A DNA stretch of 64,000 bases from Megamerina dolium (lineage: Eukaryota > Arthropoda > Insecta > Diptera > Megamerinidae): positions 86,294,846 through 86,358,845 of the forward strand of contig OY978526.1 in NCBI GenBank assembly GCA_963854835.1, written 5' to 3'. Made by a program: the position numbers and the translations under genes. Positions 1-11,646 of this stretch are shown here, in pieces (position 1 is the first letter of the stretch; each line of letters begins with the position of its first letter). Below the pieces are notes generated by a model, which was not told the DNA's origin, did no database searches, and saw only the letters and a list, made by a program, of their open reading frames with translations.

Positions 1-841
1 TGGTCAAAATGTTAACGTGACCCAAAACACATAAAGAACAGAAGGGTAGGTGGATGCACATGTGTAGCAATACGATAGCAGCAGTAGGGAGATATGATAT
101 TGAAGAAAATATAAAAAAATGCATTTGTGTTTGGAGATACGCTTGTATATATGTAGTTCTAAAAAGTTTTATAATTTTTGAAATGTGGACAATTTATTTG
201 CTTCTTTGATGAAAATGTACAAGCTATATATAATAATTTTTGTTGTTGTAGCTCATGATGTTTCCTTTGGAGTTTGCTAATGATTATTTCTTCGTTGCAG
301 ATATTAGTTGCTCATGCAAATATGTATTGTCATAATAATTACTCTTTTCTTATTGTTGTTGTTGTTTTTTCTTCCGTTGTTTTATCTTAATTTTGTGCAA
401 AATGTGGAAATATTTTAAGAAAGGATTTTCCGAATTAGATTGGAATATTCTAAGTATATTCGACACCAATGAAATTAACATTAAGATTAGTTTGCTGTGA
501 AAAGTTGAACTTCCTCGTCATTTCCTCATCACTTATGTATGTTAGAGTGGTGTATATTATCAGTGGTCATCCTCAAAATATGGGCTGCTACAGACGAAGG
601 CTATTCAGTCAGTGGCAATTTATCTTGTATTGATGTTGTAATGAATACTAAATTGATGAAATTTATCGAAATATAAAAATAGAGTTCTTATTGAATATTT
701 AGACTACATTCAAAATAATGCTTTTAAAGAAATATATTTCCAGTCTTGTCCCTCAATTTAAATTTCTAAAGGGCTTTGAATGAAGATAGCTTTTAGTTTA
801 TCAATATTTATGATCTTGTGTATGGGATCGGTCGAAATAAA
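1..841. other. AT-rich non-coding stretch
   Basis: No credible coding frame, RNA gene or recognisable transposon. AT-rich with T-rich runs and GTTGTT-type triplets near 240-370. Intronic or intergenic character. Confidence 0.6.
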
Positions 842-1150
842 CCAGTGTAAAATAGCCGTAACTCAGTGTTTAGTTCTGATCTGTAGGTCATGGGTTAAAT
901 CTACGGCTGAAGCTTAAATTTAATATTGAAAATATTTTTCTCTCGAATGGTACCCTCGGTTCTTTTGGCAAGTAATTAGCAATTCTTCTGGAGGTAACAA
1001 TTTGCCATGGAAAAGCATCTGGAAGATGTCACAAGGGTTCTGCAGTTCGGAACCGGTTAAAATAAGTAGGTTCCTTCTAATACTGTCCAAAATTTAATAC
1101 GTCCAACAGTAGTGGAAGAGAAACTTGGTCAAAGAGCCCTTCGGAGCTTA
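842..1150 (+). repeat. tRNA-derived SINE, subfamily B, degraded
   Basis: The head (about 850-905) is a decayed tRNA-like promoter: a box-A-like AACTCAGTGTTTAG, then the box-B-like GGGTTAAATCTACGGC. The body shares long stretches with the SINE copy at 16308-16677, for example TTCGGAACCGGTTAAAATAA and AGTAGGTTCCTTCTAATACT. The 3' part (AAAGAGCCCTTCGGAGCTTA) instead matches the copies near 39640 and 60465, which defines a second subfamily here called B. SINEs are non-autonomous Pol III retroelements mobilised by LINEs; this copy carries many substitutions and is old. Confidence 0.8.
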
Positions 1151-2103
1151 TAAGTGTCATATAAAAAAACAAAATAAATTATTCGCCAAAATATAACTTC
1201 CGACCATATTGGCTTGTATGAAGTAGTACCAAGTAACCGGCTTTAAATGAATGCACAGAGAAGAAAAATACAGAAAATGTATCTTCATTAAGATGCGGAT
1301 TGAAATTTTTGCAAATCTTCTTATCATAGTTCACATTCTCTAAAACAAGCCCATTATATGCAATGTACAGTAAAGTGAAGCATATTTCTATAGAAGAACA
1401 AACTAACTCTCCAATATATATAAAATATATTTTCGATGAAGTTTCTTCACTATTGCATTACGACAATTACAACGGCATAAATATAGTAATTTTCTGCTAT
1501 TTAAATTCAATTAAAACATTATTATATCTGAAGTAGCACTTTTATTGCAGCATAATAAGTATTTGGTGTGTGTAACACAAAAACAAAGAATGAAGTATGA
1601 TAATTTGTTCCATCAACGATTAGAATTTTAATTTTGTCCTTTACAGTATTAGATTACGCGGGCGTATTCGGTAATGCCATAATTATGTGCTACATTCTTT
1701 TTGTCTATTGACAAAATATTCGAGATTTTATTTTTAATTAAAACTGCAGAATTTTGTATCTGTTTCTCCCTCTTTTTAAGCTTCATACATATTCCATTTA
1801 TAAGTGCATACATAAGGACGATGGTGTAGTGGTGCGAGCCTCTACAACAAATACTTGCATTCATACGTACGTCCTATTTTGAAAACAAGATTTTCTGTTT
1901 GTGAACATTTGAAAGTATGTCGAAAGGAAATTTCGCTTGTACTTAAGTTGTACGCTTCTTTAACTGTCTGTGTTTTTCTAAAGTACTGCAGGCTCTTCAG
2001 TACTGTACGATCATTATCTTAAATACATCTGAAATGTAAATTGTCTAAAAAATTGCATTGCGAATCATCTAAGAAGATACGAAATGCGAAAATTAGTTTC
2101 CAA
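1151..2103. other. AT-rich non-coding stretch
   Basis: No supportable gene. The open frames here are short and of random composition. Confidence 0.55.
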
Positions 2104-2626
2104 ATGAAAACGGAATATGAAGTAGCCAAGCCAACAGCTGCCAGTTTGATCTATGGCAAAATCTATGCTAAAATCAGCAAGCGACATTATAAACAGCATG
2201 TGACAGAAATTGCAAGAAAATCATTTGCTAATGCGCCTGTAAGTATGCCACTCAACTCATTGGTACTGTTATTGTCGATGTAGTGTAGATTCCGTAGTTT
2301 TCATTAGTTCACATTGATGTTTCCCCTGCAAAAATTCAATCAATGTACAGAAGATGAAAAGCGGACGTAAATGAAAATCGATTTTCTAATATTTTTCGAT
2401 TCACCATTAAGATTAAGTTCATTCGACAGTTATGACAGTGCTAGTCAGTGTTAGTCACATCCGTATTTTGTAAAATGTTATAATGTCTATCAATAATATG
2501 AATTTGTGTCCTTTTTAGATGGTAACAAAAGGATTAGAATTTTTATTTCTTTTATTGATGCTGCTGTTGATTGAAGATATATACAGCGTGGCTGATGAAT
2601 ATTACTACATTAAGAAACTCAAATAA
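2104..2626 (+). CDS. Possible two-exon small membrane protein
   Basis: Candidate only; no family recognised. Exon 1 (2104-2238) is open from an ATG and ends in GCGCCT followed by the consensus donor GTAAGT. A pyrimidine-rich acceptor (GTGTCCTTTTTAG) ends at 2518, and joining in phase 0 gives exon 2 (2519-2626) with a TAA stop. The predicted 80-residue product has a basic N-terminal half (motif KIYAKISKRHYKQH) and one hydrophobic segment (LEFLFLLLMLLL) near its C-terminus, so it could be a tail-anchored membrane protein. The frame remains open 5' of the ATG back to about 2023, so the ATG may be internal to a larger exon. The last dozen codons overlap ACAGCGTGGCTGATGAATAT, which looks like a mariner terminal repeat, so the C-terminus may be transposon-derived. 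An AT-rich chance frame is the alternative. Confidence 0.33.
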
Positions 2627-3480
2627 TTGTTTCTTAAATTCATTTAATTCACCTTTTCTTTTTTTTAGTTGAAAGATAATACTTATTTATTATGCATAGG
2701 TTAATTAGTTTTAAAAATAATTGAGGAGGTGGAGTAAGGTCAGGAGACCTTGGGGGCCAACGGAAGGTAGAGTTTATCGATATCAGCTTATTGGGTAATT
2801 TTCGCAGCAATTCTGTCATAACAGGCCTGGCTAACACACAGAGTTGAAAGGGATTTTTTTTCGGCGTAGTTCTGGAAGAAAAAACTCTTTCAACATCTTT
2901 AAGTAACGTTCTCCATTGACCGTAACAATAACGCCGTTTTCTTCGAAAGAGTAAGGTCCGACAATACACCTTGATGAAACTGCACACCACCCTGTGACGC
3001 GAAGTGGGTGTAATTCCGTCTCATGGAGTATCTGTGGGTTAGAAACACTCCATATCCAACAATTTTGTTTGTTAACATTGCCGTTATGGCAGACATAACA
3101 ATGCAGTTTAAGACGTTTTCGTCCTCTTCCGCCTCTTGGCAAGTCTGCTGTGTTCTGTTGGCTTGTTAGTTAAATTTTATACGGGAATAAGTTTAAGTTT
3201 TTATGCAAAATCGTCTGCAGTGACTGTCTGCCGATATTCATTTGAGCAGATAAGCTCCTTGTCGAAGCTGTAGGATGGGCTTGTATGGCAGTAGCTACAG
3301 CAGCTATTGTTTCCTGCTTCCGAACTGAGGGTTCGCGATGATAAGATATTCTTGCGATTGTCCTATGCTCGGCAAATTTATCCACGGGTCTCATTATAGT
3401 CCATCTACTAGGAGGAGTGCCTCCAAACGTGCGCCTATATTATATTCGGACGGAAACTACGGACTCCAACGCGTGATAGC
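2590..3480 (-). mobile_element. Mariner-like (IS630/Tc1/mariner) transposase relic
   Basis: Three minus-strand frames join into a decayed transposase. The helix-turn-helix half (about 3170-3394) contains TRSLSAQMNIGRQSLQTILH. The catalytic-domain half (about 2831-3142) contains NVNKQNCWIW, TGWCAVSSRCIVGPYSFEEN and VTVNGERYLKMLKEFF. Near 2730-2790 the frame reads FRWPPRSPDLTP, the region of the third catalytic Asp. These motifs belong to the transposase group that reads VNKQNCRIW...VTVWC...GPYFFE...WPPRSPDLTPLD in insects, a different lineage from the classic DD34D mariners elsewhere in the window. Frames are broken by stops and indels, so it is dead. ACAGCGTGGCTGATGAATAT near 2582 may be its left terminal repeat; no right terminus was found. 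Confidence 0.75.
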
Positions 3481-3829
3481 GGCGCACAATCCAAATTCTC
3501 ATTATTCCAATCTTCCGTTTTCGTTAAATTTAAAGATGAATCTATTAAATAAAGAAAAAATGGAACATCAATGTTACATAGGAAAAAACTTATTACGTTT
3601 TCGAAACATAAACGATCGAATTTCACTGAAACTCATTTATAAAGGCACTGTTTATCTCTTATATTTAAATAAATAAATAATTTTTATATTCTTATACAAA
3701 TTATCTAAAATTAAAATACTATATTCCAGGAGAAGCTACTTATATAGGATTCGCATCATCGAAGGAATCATTTTCATTACCAAACTAAAGAATTTGAATG
3801 TTTAGAGAAGAGAACCTTCAATGCCATAA

Positions 3830-4905
3830 TTAATAAATTATTAGAGAATATATGTTGAGCTGCTAAAAGCAGACCCCGAAACCAGCGCAAGCATAATATA
3901 CCCCTAATACCCCATCCTGACGAACTCAAGGAAGGCGTGATTGTTAATATTCCAAAGAAGGGCAACTTCACAGAATGCAAGTATTGGAGGGGCACAACCT
4001 TGCTCAGTATGATCAACAAAATAGTCGCGCAAATCATAAACAAAAGACTTTTTGCTATACTGCAACCAGAACAGGACAGGAGCAGGCAGGCTTCAGAGCG
4101 AACCTCTCATGCATCGATCACATCAACAGTCTTCGAATTATAGTTGAGCAATCAGTTAAGTGGAGGACCCCATTCTATCTCGTCTGTATCGACTTTCAAA
4201 AAGCGTTTGACACGATACACCACTATCGTAGCGCTATTCGTAGCGTTCTTGAATGCAAAGGAGTCCCATCAAAACTAATTAAATTCGTTGTGGCACGCTA
4301 TACAGATGGATGGATGGACGTAGGTGCAATCTTTCTGCTATCTGGGTAGCGTTATCTCGGTGACCGACGGTTCTAGAGTAGATATCAAAAGCTGAATAAA
4401 AAAGGCAACGGCGGCATTCGGCTCGTTGCAAACAATTTGGAATGCATCGCACATATCACAGTGCACAAAATTGAAAATATTATATTCAATTGTCAAACCA
4501 TTTTTATTATATGGATATGAAACAGGAATGCGGCAGCAGCTGATATAAACTCACTAAAAGTCTTCGTAAACCTTTGTCTATGAAAAATTCTAAAAATATA
4601 CTGGTCAAATACTATATCAAACGCTATCTTATCTTATCCGAAAAAGCTGGATCGGCCACGTTCTGCGCAGGTAGAGCGGCGATATAACAAGGACTGCGAT
4701 TGACTGGAACCGCCAAGGAAGTCGTAGACGAGGAAGACCAGCGAACACCTGGAGACGACTTTTAGAGTTGAAAACCCGTGCCATGCGCCTTAGCTGGAAT
4801 GAAGTAAAGAGACTGGCACAAAATAGACCCGAATGGAAGAAATTCGTTGTGGCCCTATGTTCCAACCTGGAACCCTAAGAATATGAATGGATGGATGGAT
4901 GTGCT
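3830..4905 (+). mobile_element. RTE-like LINE, 5'-truncated and internally deleted
   Basis: Reverse-transcriptase fragments run in several plus frames. GVIVNIPKKGNFTECKYWRG and TTLLSMINKIVAQIINKRLF are followed, after a frameshift near 4080, by EQAGFRANLSC, HINSLRIIVEQS and the RT motif A region LVCIDFQKAFDTIHH. Near 4320 the frame jumps to a downstream segment reading KKATAAFGSLQTIWNASH and then the C-terminus SWNEVKRLAQNRPEWKKFV..LCSNLEP with its stop near 4878. The catalytic YADD region is missing, lost in the deletion. The 3' end carries short ATGG repeats (4887-4900), typical of RTE elements, which end in microsatellites rather than poly(A). The upstream endonuclease is absent. Non-autonomous and inactive. 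Confidence 0.85.
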
Positions 4906-6109
4906 TCGATGTTACCACAATTACAATAGTTATATTTTATATGAAATACTTAGTAAAACTAAATATTTTTTTGCCATGTTGTTGTTAGTTAAATGCAGTA
5001 CTAAAAGGAAATAATCAATTTCAACATCGTGCAATGACGATTAATTGTGAAAAAAAAAACAGAATAAGCAAACATTTAGTATGCCACAAAATATAATCAT
5101 ACTAATGTTGTTACTAATACAATCTAATACAATACGTACATACAACACTACAGACTTCCATGAACATATATTATTTGGTTATTGCCAGACCAATGCTTTC
5201 TGCTATGACTATGTTTCGTTGGATATTGTTTTAGTTTTTACCATAAAAATTACCAGCTAGTAAATAATAAAAATATCTTTAAGAAGAAAAGGATCGAAAT
5301 GGATGAACCAATAAAAGCTTTGCTGCAAATTAATTAATTAACTTGACGAGTTAAATTGTCAATTGGGGAAAATTGCTTGAATTTATTGTGAATATTTTTA
5401 GAATGCAAAGAATAAGTGGGTGTTATAGAGAAAAAGAGAGAGAAAGAGAGAAAGAGAAACAAAATATGTTCACGTATATTAATTTCTTATTGTATGGTTT
5501 TTTTATAGGGTGGCGAAATGTGTGCTAGATTCAAATATGTATGTGTGTAATATGTGGAGTGTTGGTGTATTCGTGTGCTTATATGGCACGATAATAAGTG
5601 CGTAAGCGTAAGTATGTTAATGATATGTTTGGTAATCAACTTAATTGCATTGTTTTACGTTACTTTCTACTGCGTGTATCTATTCAAGCACTGATTAGGG
5701 TTATTTAGCAACCAGGAAAAGGTGTTTATCAAAAACACAAAGCAAATGAGTACATAAAATAAAAATATGTTAATATACCCAATGATATGTTAAATTTATG
5801 TTGGTCGTTATCATTGATTGGCGTTTGCATAACAAAATTAACACATTATTAAAAGAACATACATATGGGAGCATTTTTCTAAAAAAAAAAAGAACCAAAA
5901 ATGGAAAAATATTCAACCTTCGATAAAAAACGCATTTCATAATTCACCTCAATTAGATTTTTGGCAAAAAATAATGGTAATATCTTCATACTGAAGGTGT
6001 CACTCCCATTTGTCCAATATTAGCCATTTTTAATATGTGACATACTATCGGTAATCTTAGCTCCCAAACAAATTTTAGCACCATGTATTTTTTCTCCTTT
6101 ATCACACTC
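4906..6109. other. AT-rich stretch with GA microsatellite
   Basis: No gene seen. Contains a GA/AAGAG-rich run at about 5428-5459 and otherwise AT-rich unique-looking DNA. The short hydrophobic frames have no family resemblance. Confidence 0.5.
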
Positions 6110-7110
6110 CTAATTCGAGCATAGGGACTCCACAAGGTAGATCCATTGCACACGATTCTAGGTTGTTTTTCTAGCGCCATCCCATGTGATGTTAACATCA
6201 GCTAGTTCCAGCATGGTTGACCTTCTCCTAGTGTTTTTTTTTTAGGTCCGCGGCTTCTGCTCCGTTGAGGGTTCTATTCGAGCGACATTCTCGTGATGTT
6301 TTTTGGCTGCTTTCTTAGTGTGTGGCCAATCCAGCGCCATTTCCTACGCTTAATGTGCTTCAGTATAGGTTCTTCGTTTGTTAGACGACATAAAGCCTCG
6401 TTGGAAATAGTACTAGGCTAGAATATTCTATATATGATGCTCTAAAACTTGTTGACGAAAGCTTGAAATCTCTGCGTGATAGAGTTCGAGATCAGCCATA
6501 TTTTGCTTCGGTACAGTAGCGTCGATTTCACGCATGCTGAGAATATTCGCAATTTCGTGCGTCTGGGTATTTGGGAGTTTGTCCATACTGATTTTAGTCG
6601 GCCAAATGCCGCCCTTGGTCAGCAGTCAGCAGGTTGATAAACGGCTCCTCCATCTGTTGATATTGTGTAACCAATGTAGCAGAAGCTTTCGACGAAATTA
6701 ATTAAGTCCAACTCCTCAAGTTGCCGTGTGAGATTCCACATAATGCCAGTTCTCTGTGTGTGCTGGGTGAGGCTGTTCATGACATTATCCAGCTCAATGG
6801 CGAAGAGAAGCGAAGAGACAGGGCAGCCCTGCCATACTCCAGCGTTGGTGGTGAACGAATCACTGATGCTGCCATTGTGAAGTCGTCGAACAGCATGAAT
6901 AATGAGGAGCGCCATTCAATCGATTGCTCTACGATTATGTAAAATGTCTTTGCTTAAAGCGTTCTCAACCCACTGAAACCTATTCTGTATAAGTGTGACT
7001 AGGATTTTGTAAATGGTGTTGAGTAATGTTATTACTTTCCACAGTCGCGCTAATCACCTTTTTTCTGGAAGCTTAACGATGATGCGCTTCGTAGTTAGTG
7101 AGGTAGTTAT
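6110..7110 (-). mobile_element. RTE-like LINE relic, minus strand
   Basis: Read on the minus strand from about 7105 down to 6110. RIIVKLPEKR and ITLLNTIYKIL match the start of an RTE reverse transcriptase. The best frame (6619-6915) then gives AGVWQGCPVSSLLFAIELD, the conserved GVRQGCPLSPLLF block, and a C-terminal FCYIGYTISTDGG. Further on, with frameshifts, come a GHTLRK-like block, an SRSRG-type basic block and the C-terminal NRVQWIYLVESLCS (about 6118-6160). Order and spacing agree with an RTE ORF2 lacking its endonuclease and YADD region. It belongs to a different lineage from 3830-4905, as motif spellings and the C-terminus differ. Many stops; inactive. Confidence 0.8.
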
Positions 7111-7439
7111 CTTTTCGCTGTCCCAAAAGTAATATTATTATTATTTATGTTTTGGATTGTTCTTATTATTGTAGATAAATAAAGTGGGGGAAAGTAAATA
7201 TAAAAGAGATAAAAATTAAAAAGGGAATTAAATGAAAACAATGAAATGTTGAATAAATGAAAAATTGAATTATTCAAGCCAATGAACAATTTTCTTATTC
7301 CGTATTTATTATAAATAGACAAACACCCTATATACCATACACATATCCACAAAGTGTGATGTAAATAGATACAATGAACTCGTAGACTGCCTTTACGTTA
7401 AGTAATTGCAATACCATTTGATAAGTGCAAAAGTACATA
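7111..7439. other. AT-rich non-coding stretch
   Basis: No feature supported beyond AT-rich DNA between two transposon relics. Confidence 0.5.
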
Positions 7440-7999
7440 CGAGGGCGGACCCAGAACTACCCGACCTAACACAGAAAACACAACTAATTTGGGAAAATTT
7501 TTCATTATTTTTCAACATAATCTCCTTTTAGCTTTATACAATTTTCCCAGTGATATTCTATAGCTTCGATACCCTGTTTATAGTATGAACTGTCTAGCTC
7601 ATTAAAATAGCCATCTACCGCAGACTCCACCGCAAACTTCATTGTTTGCAAATCTTCTACCACCAAGCCATTTGTTCAAATTTGGAAATAGAAAATAATC
7701 CGAAGGAGCTAAATTTGGCGAATAAGTTGCGTGCTGAAGCAATTCGAGATTTAACTCAATGATTTTGGCCAACGCAATAGCGCATGTGTGAACTGGTGCA
7801 TTGTCTTGATGAAACAAAACTTCCTTTTGCGCCAAATGCGGTCTTTTTTCTTTAATTTCATCACTTAATGGCTGCGTATTACTCGCCGTTGATTGTTTTT
7901 TCCTTTTTGAAAATAATTAAAATTAAAAATTATGCCACGTATATCCCAAAAAACAAACTACTGCCGCCATAAGGTCGGGTAGTTCTGGGACCACCCTCT
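7440..7999 (-). mobile_element. Deleted mariner with intact imperfect TIRs
   Basis: Both ends are visible. The left terminus CGAGGGCGGACCCAGAACTA and the inverse of the right terminus AGAGGGTGGTCCCAGAACTA align over about 28 bases, and each is flanked by TA (7438-7439 and 8000-8001), the mariner target duplication. Inside, on the minus strand, lies the C-terminal half of a mariner transposase: KEVLFHQDNAPVHTC (second catalytic Asp in HQDN) and YSPNLAPSDYFLFPNL (third Asp in SDY), giving a DD34D-type arrangement, followed by a frameshifted tail. The N-terminal DNA-binding half is missing, so the 560-base copy cannot encode transposase. It could have been moved in trans while a source element was active. 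Confidence 0.9.
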
Positions 8000-9067
8000 T
8001 ACATGCACATCAACACTTAACCACTACATCAGTTCTTAATTGGACACTGATCACACTAATAAATGTGTTAGTTGATTGAAAATTGCAATTTCATCGAAAC
8101 GTAATGCAATTAAATGCGGTATCTTCGAATAAACCACTCTGAGTCATTACTAAATAAGCTCTAATCAATGGATGTTCCTATCTTGTTCCATATAAACTTT
8201 GTTTCAACAACAGAATAATGTATATTTGTACATATCTTCTTGTAAGTAGACTATAGAGAGGAAAGGTAAAAATATTTTGGTTTATTGCATTAAGTAGGTG
8301 GTATCAAATGGAGAATAAAGTACGAAAGAACACAATAGACAAATTGATTAGACGATTCTTTTCTATTTTCAAAAGATTCAGATTACAATGTTGTACTTTA
8401 TTTACAATAGCCACAAAGAATGCAGTAAATATCTGAAAAATTTACGCTTCAATAGCGTTTGAACACCAATTTGTTTAGTGTATGATGCAATGTAAAAGTC
8501 TTGTTGTTGCTAAATTCGACAAAAATATCTACTTAAGTAAATCTAATGTTACCATTTTGCTATGAAGTAAAATCAATAGGTGTGTACATATAATGCTCCA
8601 GACAGTAACATGTCCAATAAACTTGTTTACAGTACAGAAATATGAGTATTCCCAATAATTTTGTGAATTTTAAAGTAAAGCATTGATTTTGCAAATGGTT
8701 AATGTAAGAATATCGTATGTGTATGTGTGTGTGCAGATTTCTAATTTTATATGAATTCCGAAAACAAATAAAAGGCAAACAAAATGCCAATAGGCTGCAT
8801 GGGGGTCAGACAGAATGAAATGTACTATATGCCCAGATATTGTTGTTACTTGCTTATGTAATGATATTTCAACTTCATTGAACAAATTATAAATCCATTT
8901 ATTTTGATCACTTCGAAGGAATTATCACAAACAGATGTAGACTTTTTGTATTCGTGATTGCGTACGTTTTGTGTGTGTCTAGGAGCGTAATTAGTGTTTA
9001 TTATTTATTTATACATCTATCCTTAAATTATTCTGTACTAGTATATCATATTAATACATTTATTTAC
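8000..9067. other. AT-rich non-coding stretch
   Basis: No gene or repeat supported. A short GT-rich run lies near 8710-8730. Confidence 0.5.
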
Positions 9068-10412
9068 ATTTGTAATATTAAATAAGTCCGTAGGAAAAGT
9101 ATGAAAAAAAAAATTAATAAAATTTTGACAAAACTTGATTTTAGAAGTTGCCTTCGTGGGCGATACAACGAATATATAGATTTCCATACTTTTCGATACC
9201 ACTTTTATAGTACGATTTCTCTTTCTCTTCAAAGTAGACCTCAGTTTCAGCGATTACTGAAACATCATCGGACTTAAATTTCTTTCCAGAAAGCATTCTC
9301 TTGAGATCTGAAAACAGGAAAAACAGTACGCTGGGGGCTAAATCTGCAGAATACGGTGGATGAGGAAGTAATTTGAAGCCCACATAATTCAATTTTGCCA
9401 TCGTTTTAATCGAATTGTGACACGGTGCATTTCGATTTCGATTACTCTTCAAAGTAGGCCTCAGTTTCAGTGACTACTGCATTATCGGACTTAAATTTCT
9501 TTCCAGAAAACATTCTCTTGAGATCTGAAAACAGGAAAAACAGTACGCTGGGCGCTAAATCTGAAGAATACGGTGGGTGGGGAAGCAATTCGAAGCCCAA
9601 TTCATTCAATTTTCACATCGTTTTAATCGATTTGTGATACGGTACATTGTCTTGGTGAAATAACACTTTTTTCTTTTGCAAATGTGGCCCTTTCTTTGCG
9701 ATTTCAACAGGATTCAATCGGTCCAAAAGTTCACAATAATAATCGCTGTTGATGGTGGTTTCTTTTTGGATATAGTCGATGAATATTATTCCGTTCGCAT
9801 TCCAAAATATAGAGGCCATCACCTTACCGGCCGACTGTTGCATCTTTGCTCGCTTTGGATTCGATTTGTCGACTGTTGTCCGCTCAGCTGACTATCTATT
9901 GGATTGTGGTGTGTAATGGTGAAGCCATGTTTCATCCATTTTCACATATCGACGATTGCGGTTTAACAACGCTAAACACTCCGTTGAATACGTTGTTCTT
10001 TTTGGTCGACTGTGAGCTCACGCGGCACCCATTTTGCACAGAGCTTTCGCATACCGAAATATTCATGTAAAATGGTAAAAACGCTACTATCTGATATCTT
10101 TATAACGTCAGCTAGCTCATGCACCTTCAATTTGCGATCGTTCATAACCAACTTGTGGATTTTTTTTATGTTTTCTGGAGTAACAGCCTCATTTGGGCGT
10201 CCACTGCGTTCTGTATCGTTTGTGTTGGTACGACCACGTTTAAATTCAGCAATCTACTTTTTTATGATTTGTCTCGATGGAGCAGAGTCCGGATAATGTT
10301 TATCAAGCCACTTTATATTGTTTCATAAAAAGCACTCAATAAAAATCATATGGAAAACATTTACATGTAACGCCACCTATGTGTCATCCTACATACTTAT
10401 TGAATGACCTGT
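9068..10412 (-). mobile_element. Irritans-like mariner with internal tandem duplication
   Basis: The right end reads, inverted, ACAGGTCATTCAATAAGTAT next to TA (10413-10414). The left end is a degraded inverse copy (AATAAGTCCGTAGG near 9080). The minus-strand transposase has frameshifts but keeps KKIHKLVMNDRKLKVHELAD near its N-terminus. AGKVMASIFWNANGIIFIDY and KKVLFHQDNVPYHKSIKTM follow, with the second catalytic Asp in HQDN. The C-terminal half, containing YSADLAPS.LFFLFSDLKRM, occurs twice because a stretch of about 208 bases is duplicated in tandem. It ends GNF-stop at about 9141. The family is shared with 35788-37000. Stops and shifts make it inactive. Confidence 0.88.
9225..9649. repeat. 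Tandem duplication (period ~220) inside a mariner
   Basis: Unit 1 (9225-9432) and unit 2 (9445-9649) share long identical runs such as CGGACTTAAATTTCTTTCCA and TGAAAACAGGAAAAACAGTA, with scattered substitutions and a three-base indel. Both encode the same C-terminal transposase segment on the minus strand. Divergence between the units shows the duplication is not recent, or that it joins two slightly different copies. Confidence 0.9.
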
Positions 10413-11646
10413 TATATGTCATACTTGGAATATCTATATGAGTAATATAGTATTTATGTACTATACTTATACAAGTATATTGTATATTATACCTTTCAAG
10501 CAGAATATGCTTCTCATAATAATTTGGAATCAAGAAAAGGGAAACCAGATGAAAATTAAATTCTTGAGTTAGTATATAGTATAGTCATATTTACAATAAG
10601 TGCAGTTGAAATAGTCATCGTTGGCATAGCAACGTCTTCTATTTTGTGAATACATTTGAATATAAAATTCAAAGGTTTATCACATAAGATTATCATTATC
10701 ATTTACATGTGTGTAGTATATAAATTACAAGTGTTACAAAATATGTATGTAGATGTAGATATTTTTGTATCTACAAATGAATGCAGTTAGCATGACAAAT
10801 CTCCTAGTTTCTCAAACGATATTTTTGGGTCACTTGTCAATAGTATTATTAAAAGCATAATGTCTAAATTGAATTGTCTCATTATTTAGTACTCAACGAA
10901 GCAAAGTAAGTTGTTCGTATAGTTTATTACAGTACTCTGGATTGATGTGATTTAATATGTATGCATATTCATATGCGAGTGAACATAATATAATTGTAGG
11001 GTAGGTAAAGATGAAATGTGAGCTGGAAATTATGCAGAATGCAATACGTATTTGTTTTTCGAAAACGGAAATATATTTTTAATTACACACACGCACACAT
11101 ACTAGCATAATGGCTTCTCTCTGCATTAGAGTGATTATATGACAGAAATTTATAGTGAAATTTCATATTCTGGCAAAGATTCAAATAAATTTTAAATTTA
11201 TTCCCACAATAAGAGCGGCAAGTTGCTTTTATATATTTTAATATGTTTTAATTCACATATTAAAACATTTTCCTATGAATACACTGCTGCAAATAATAAT
11301 TTTTTTGTGGTGACATTGAAATGGTCAAATTGATTTTCGGTTCAGTAATATTTATTTAATTAATCATAATTATATGCATAATTTTAGGCATTTAGACATA
11401 GATTTTCAAAATGAACAATATAATTAGGAGCTATTTTAAATGCTATTATCGTGAAATTTCAAATGATAAGCAGAGCTCAGGAGAGCTCAAATATACGAAT
11501 ACATTTTTTAAACACCTATATCATGCTACATATCTCTATATACAATGGAATCTTAGTTTATACAATTTTTTTTTGTTTTTTATCAATATTAAGAAGATCA
11601 ATTTAAAGCTAAAAAATTACCTTACAGTCGGCTGGGGCCTGCCAAA
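10413..11646. other. AT-rich non-coding stretch
   Basis: No gene supported. Sequence is AT-rich with CACACGCACACA near 11086. Confidence 0.5.
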
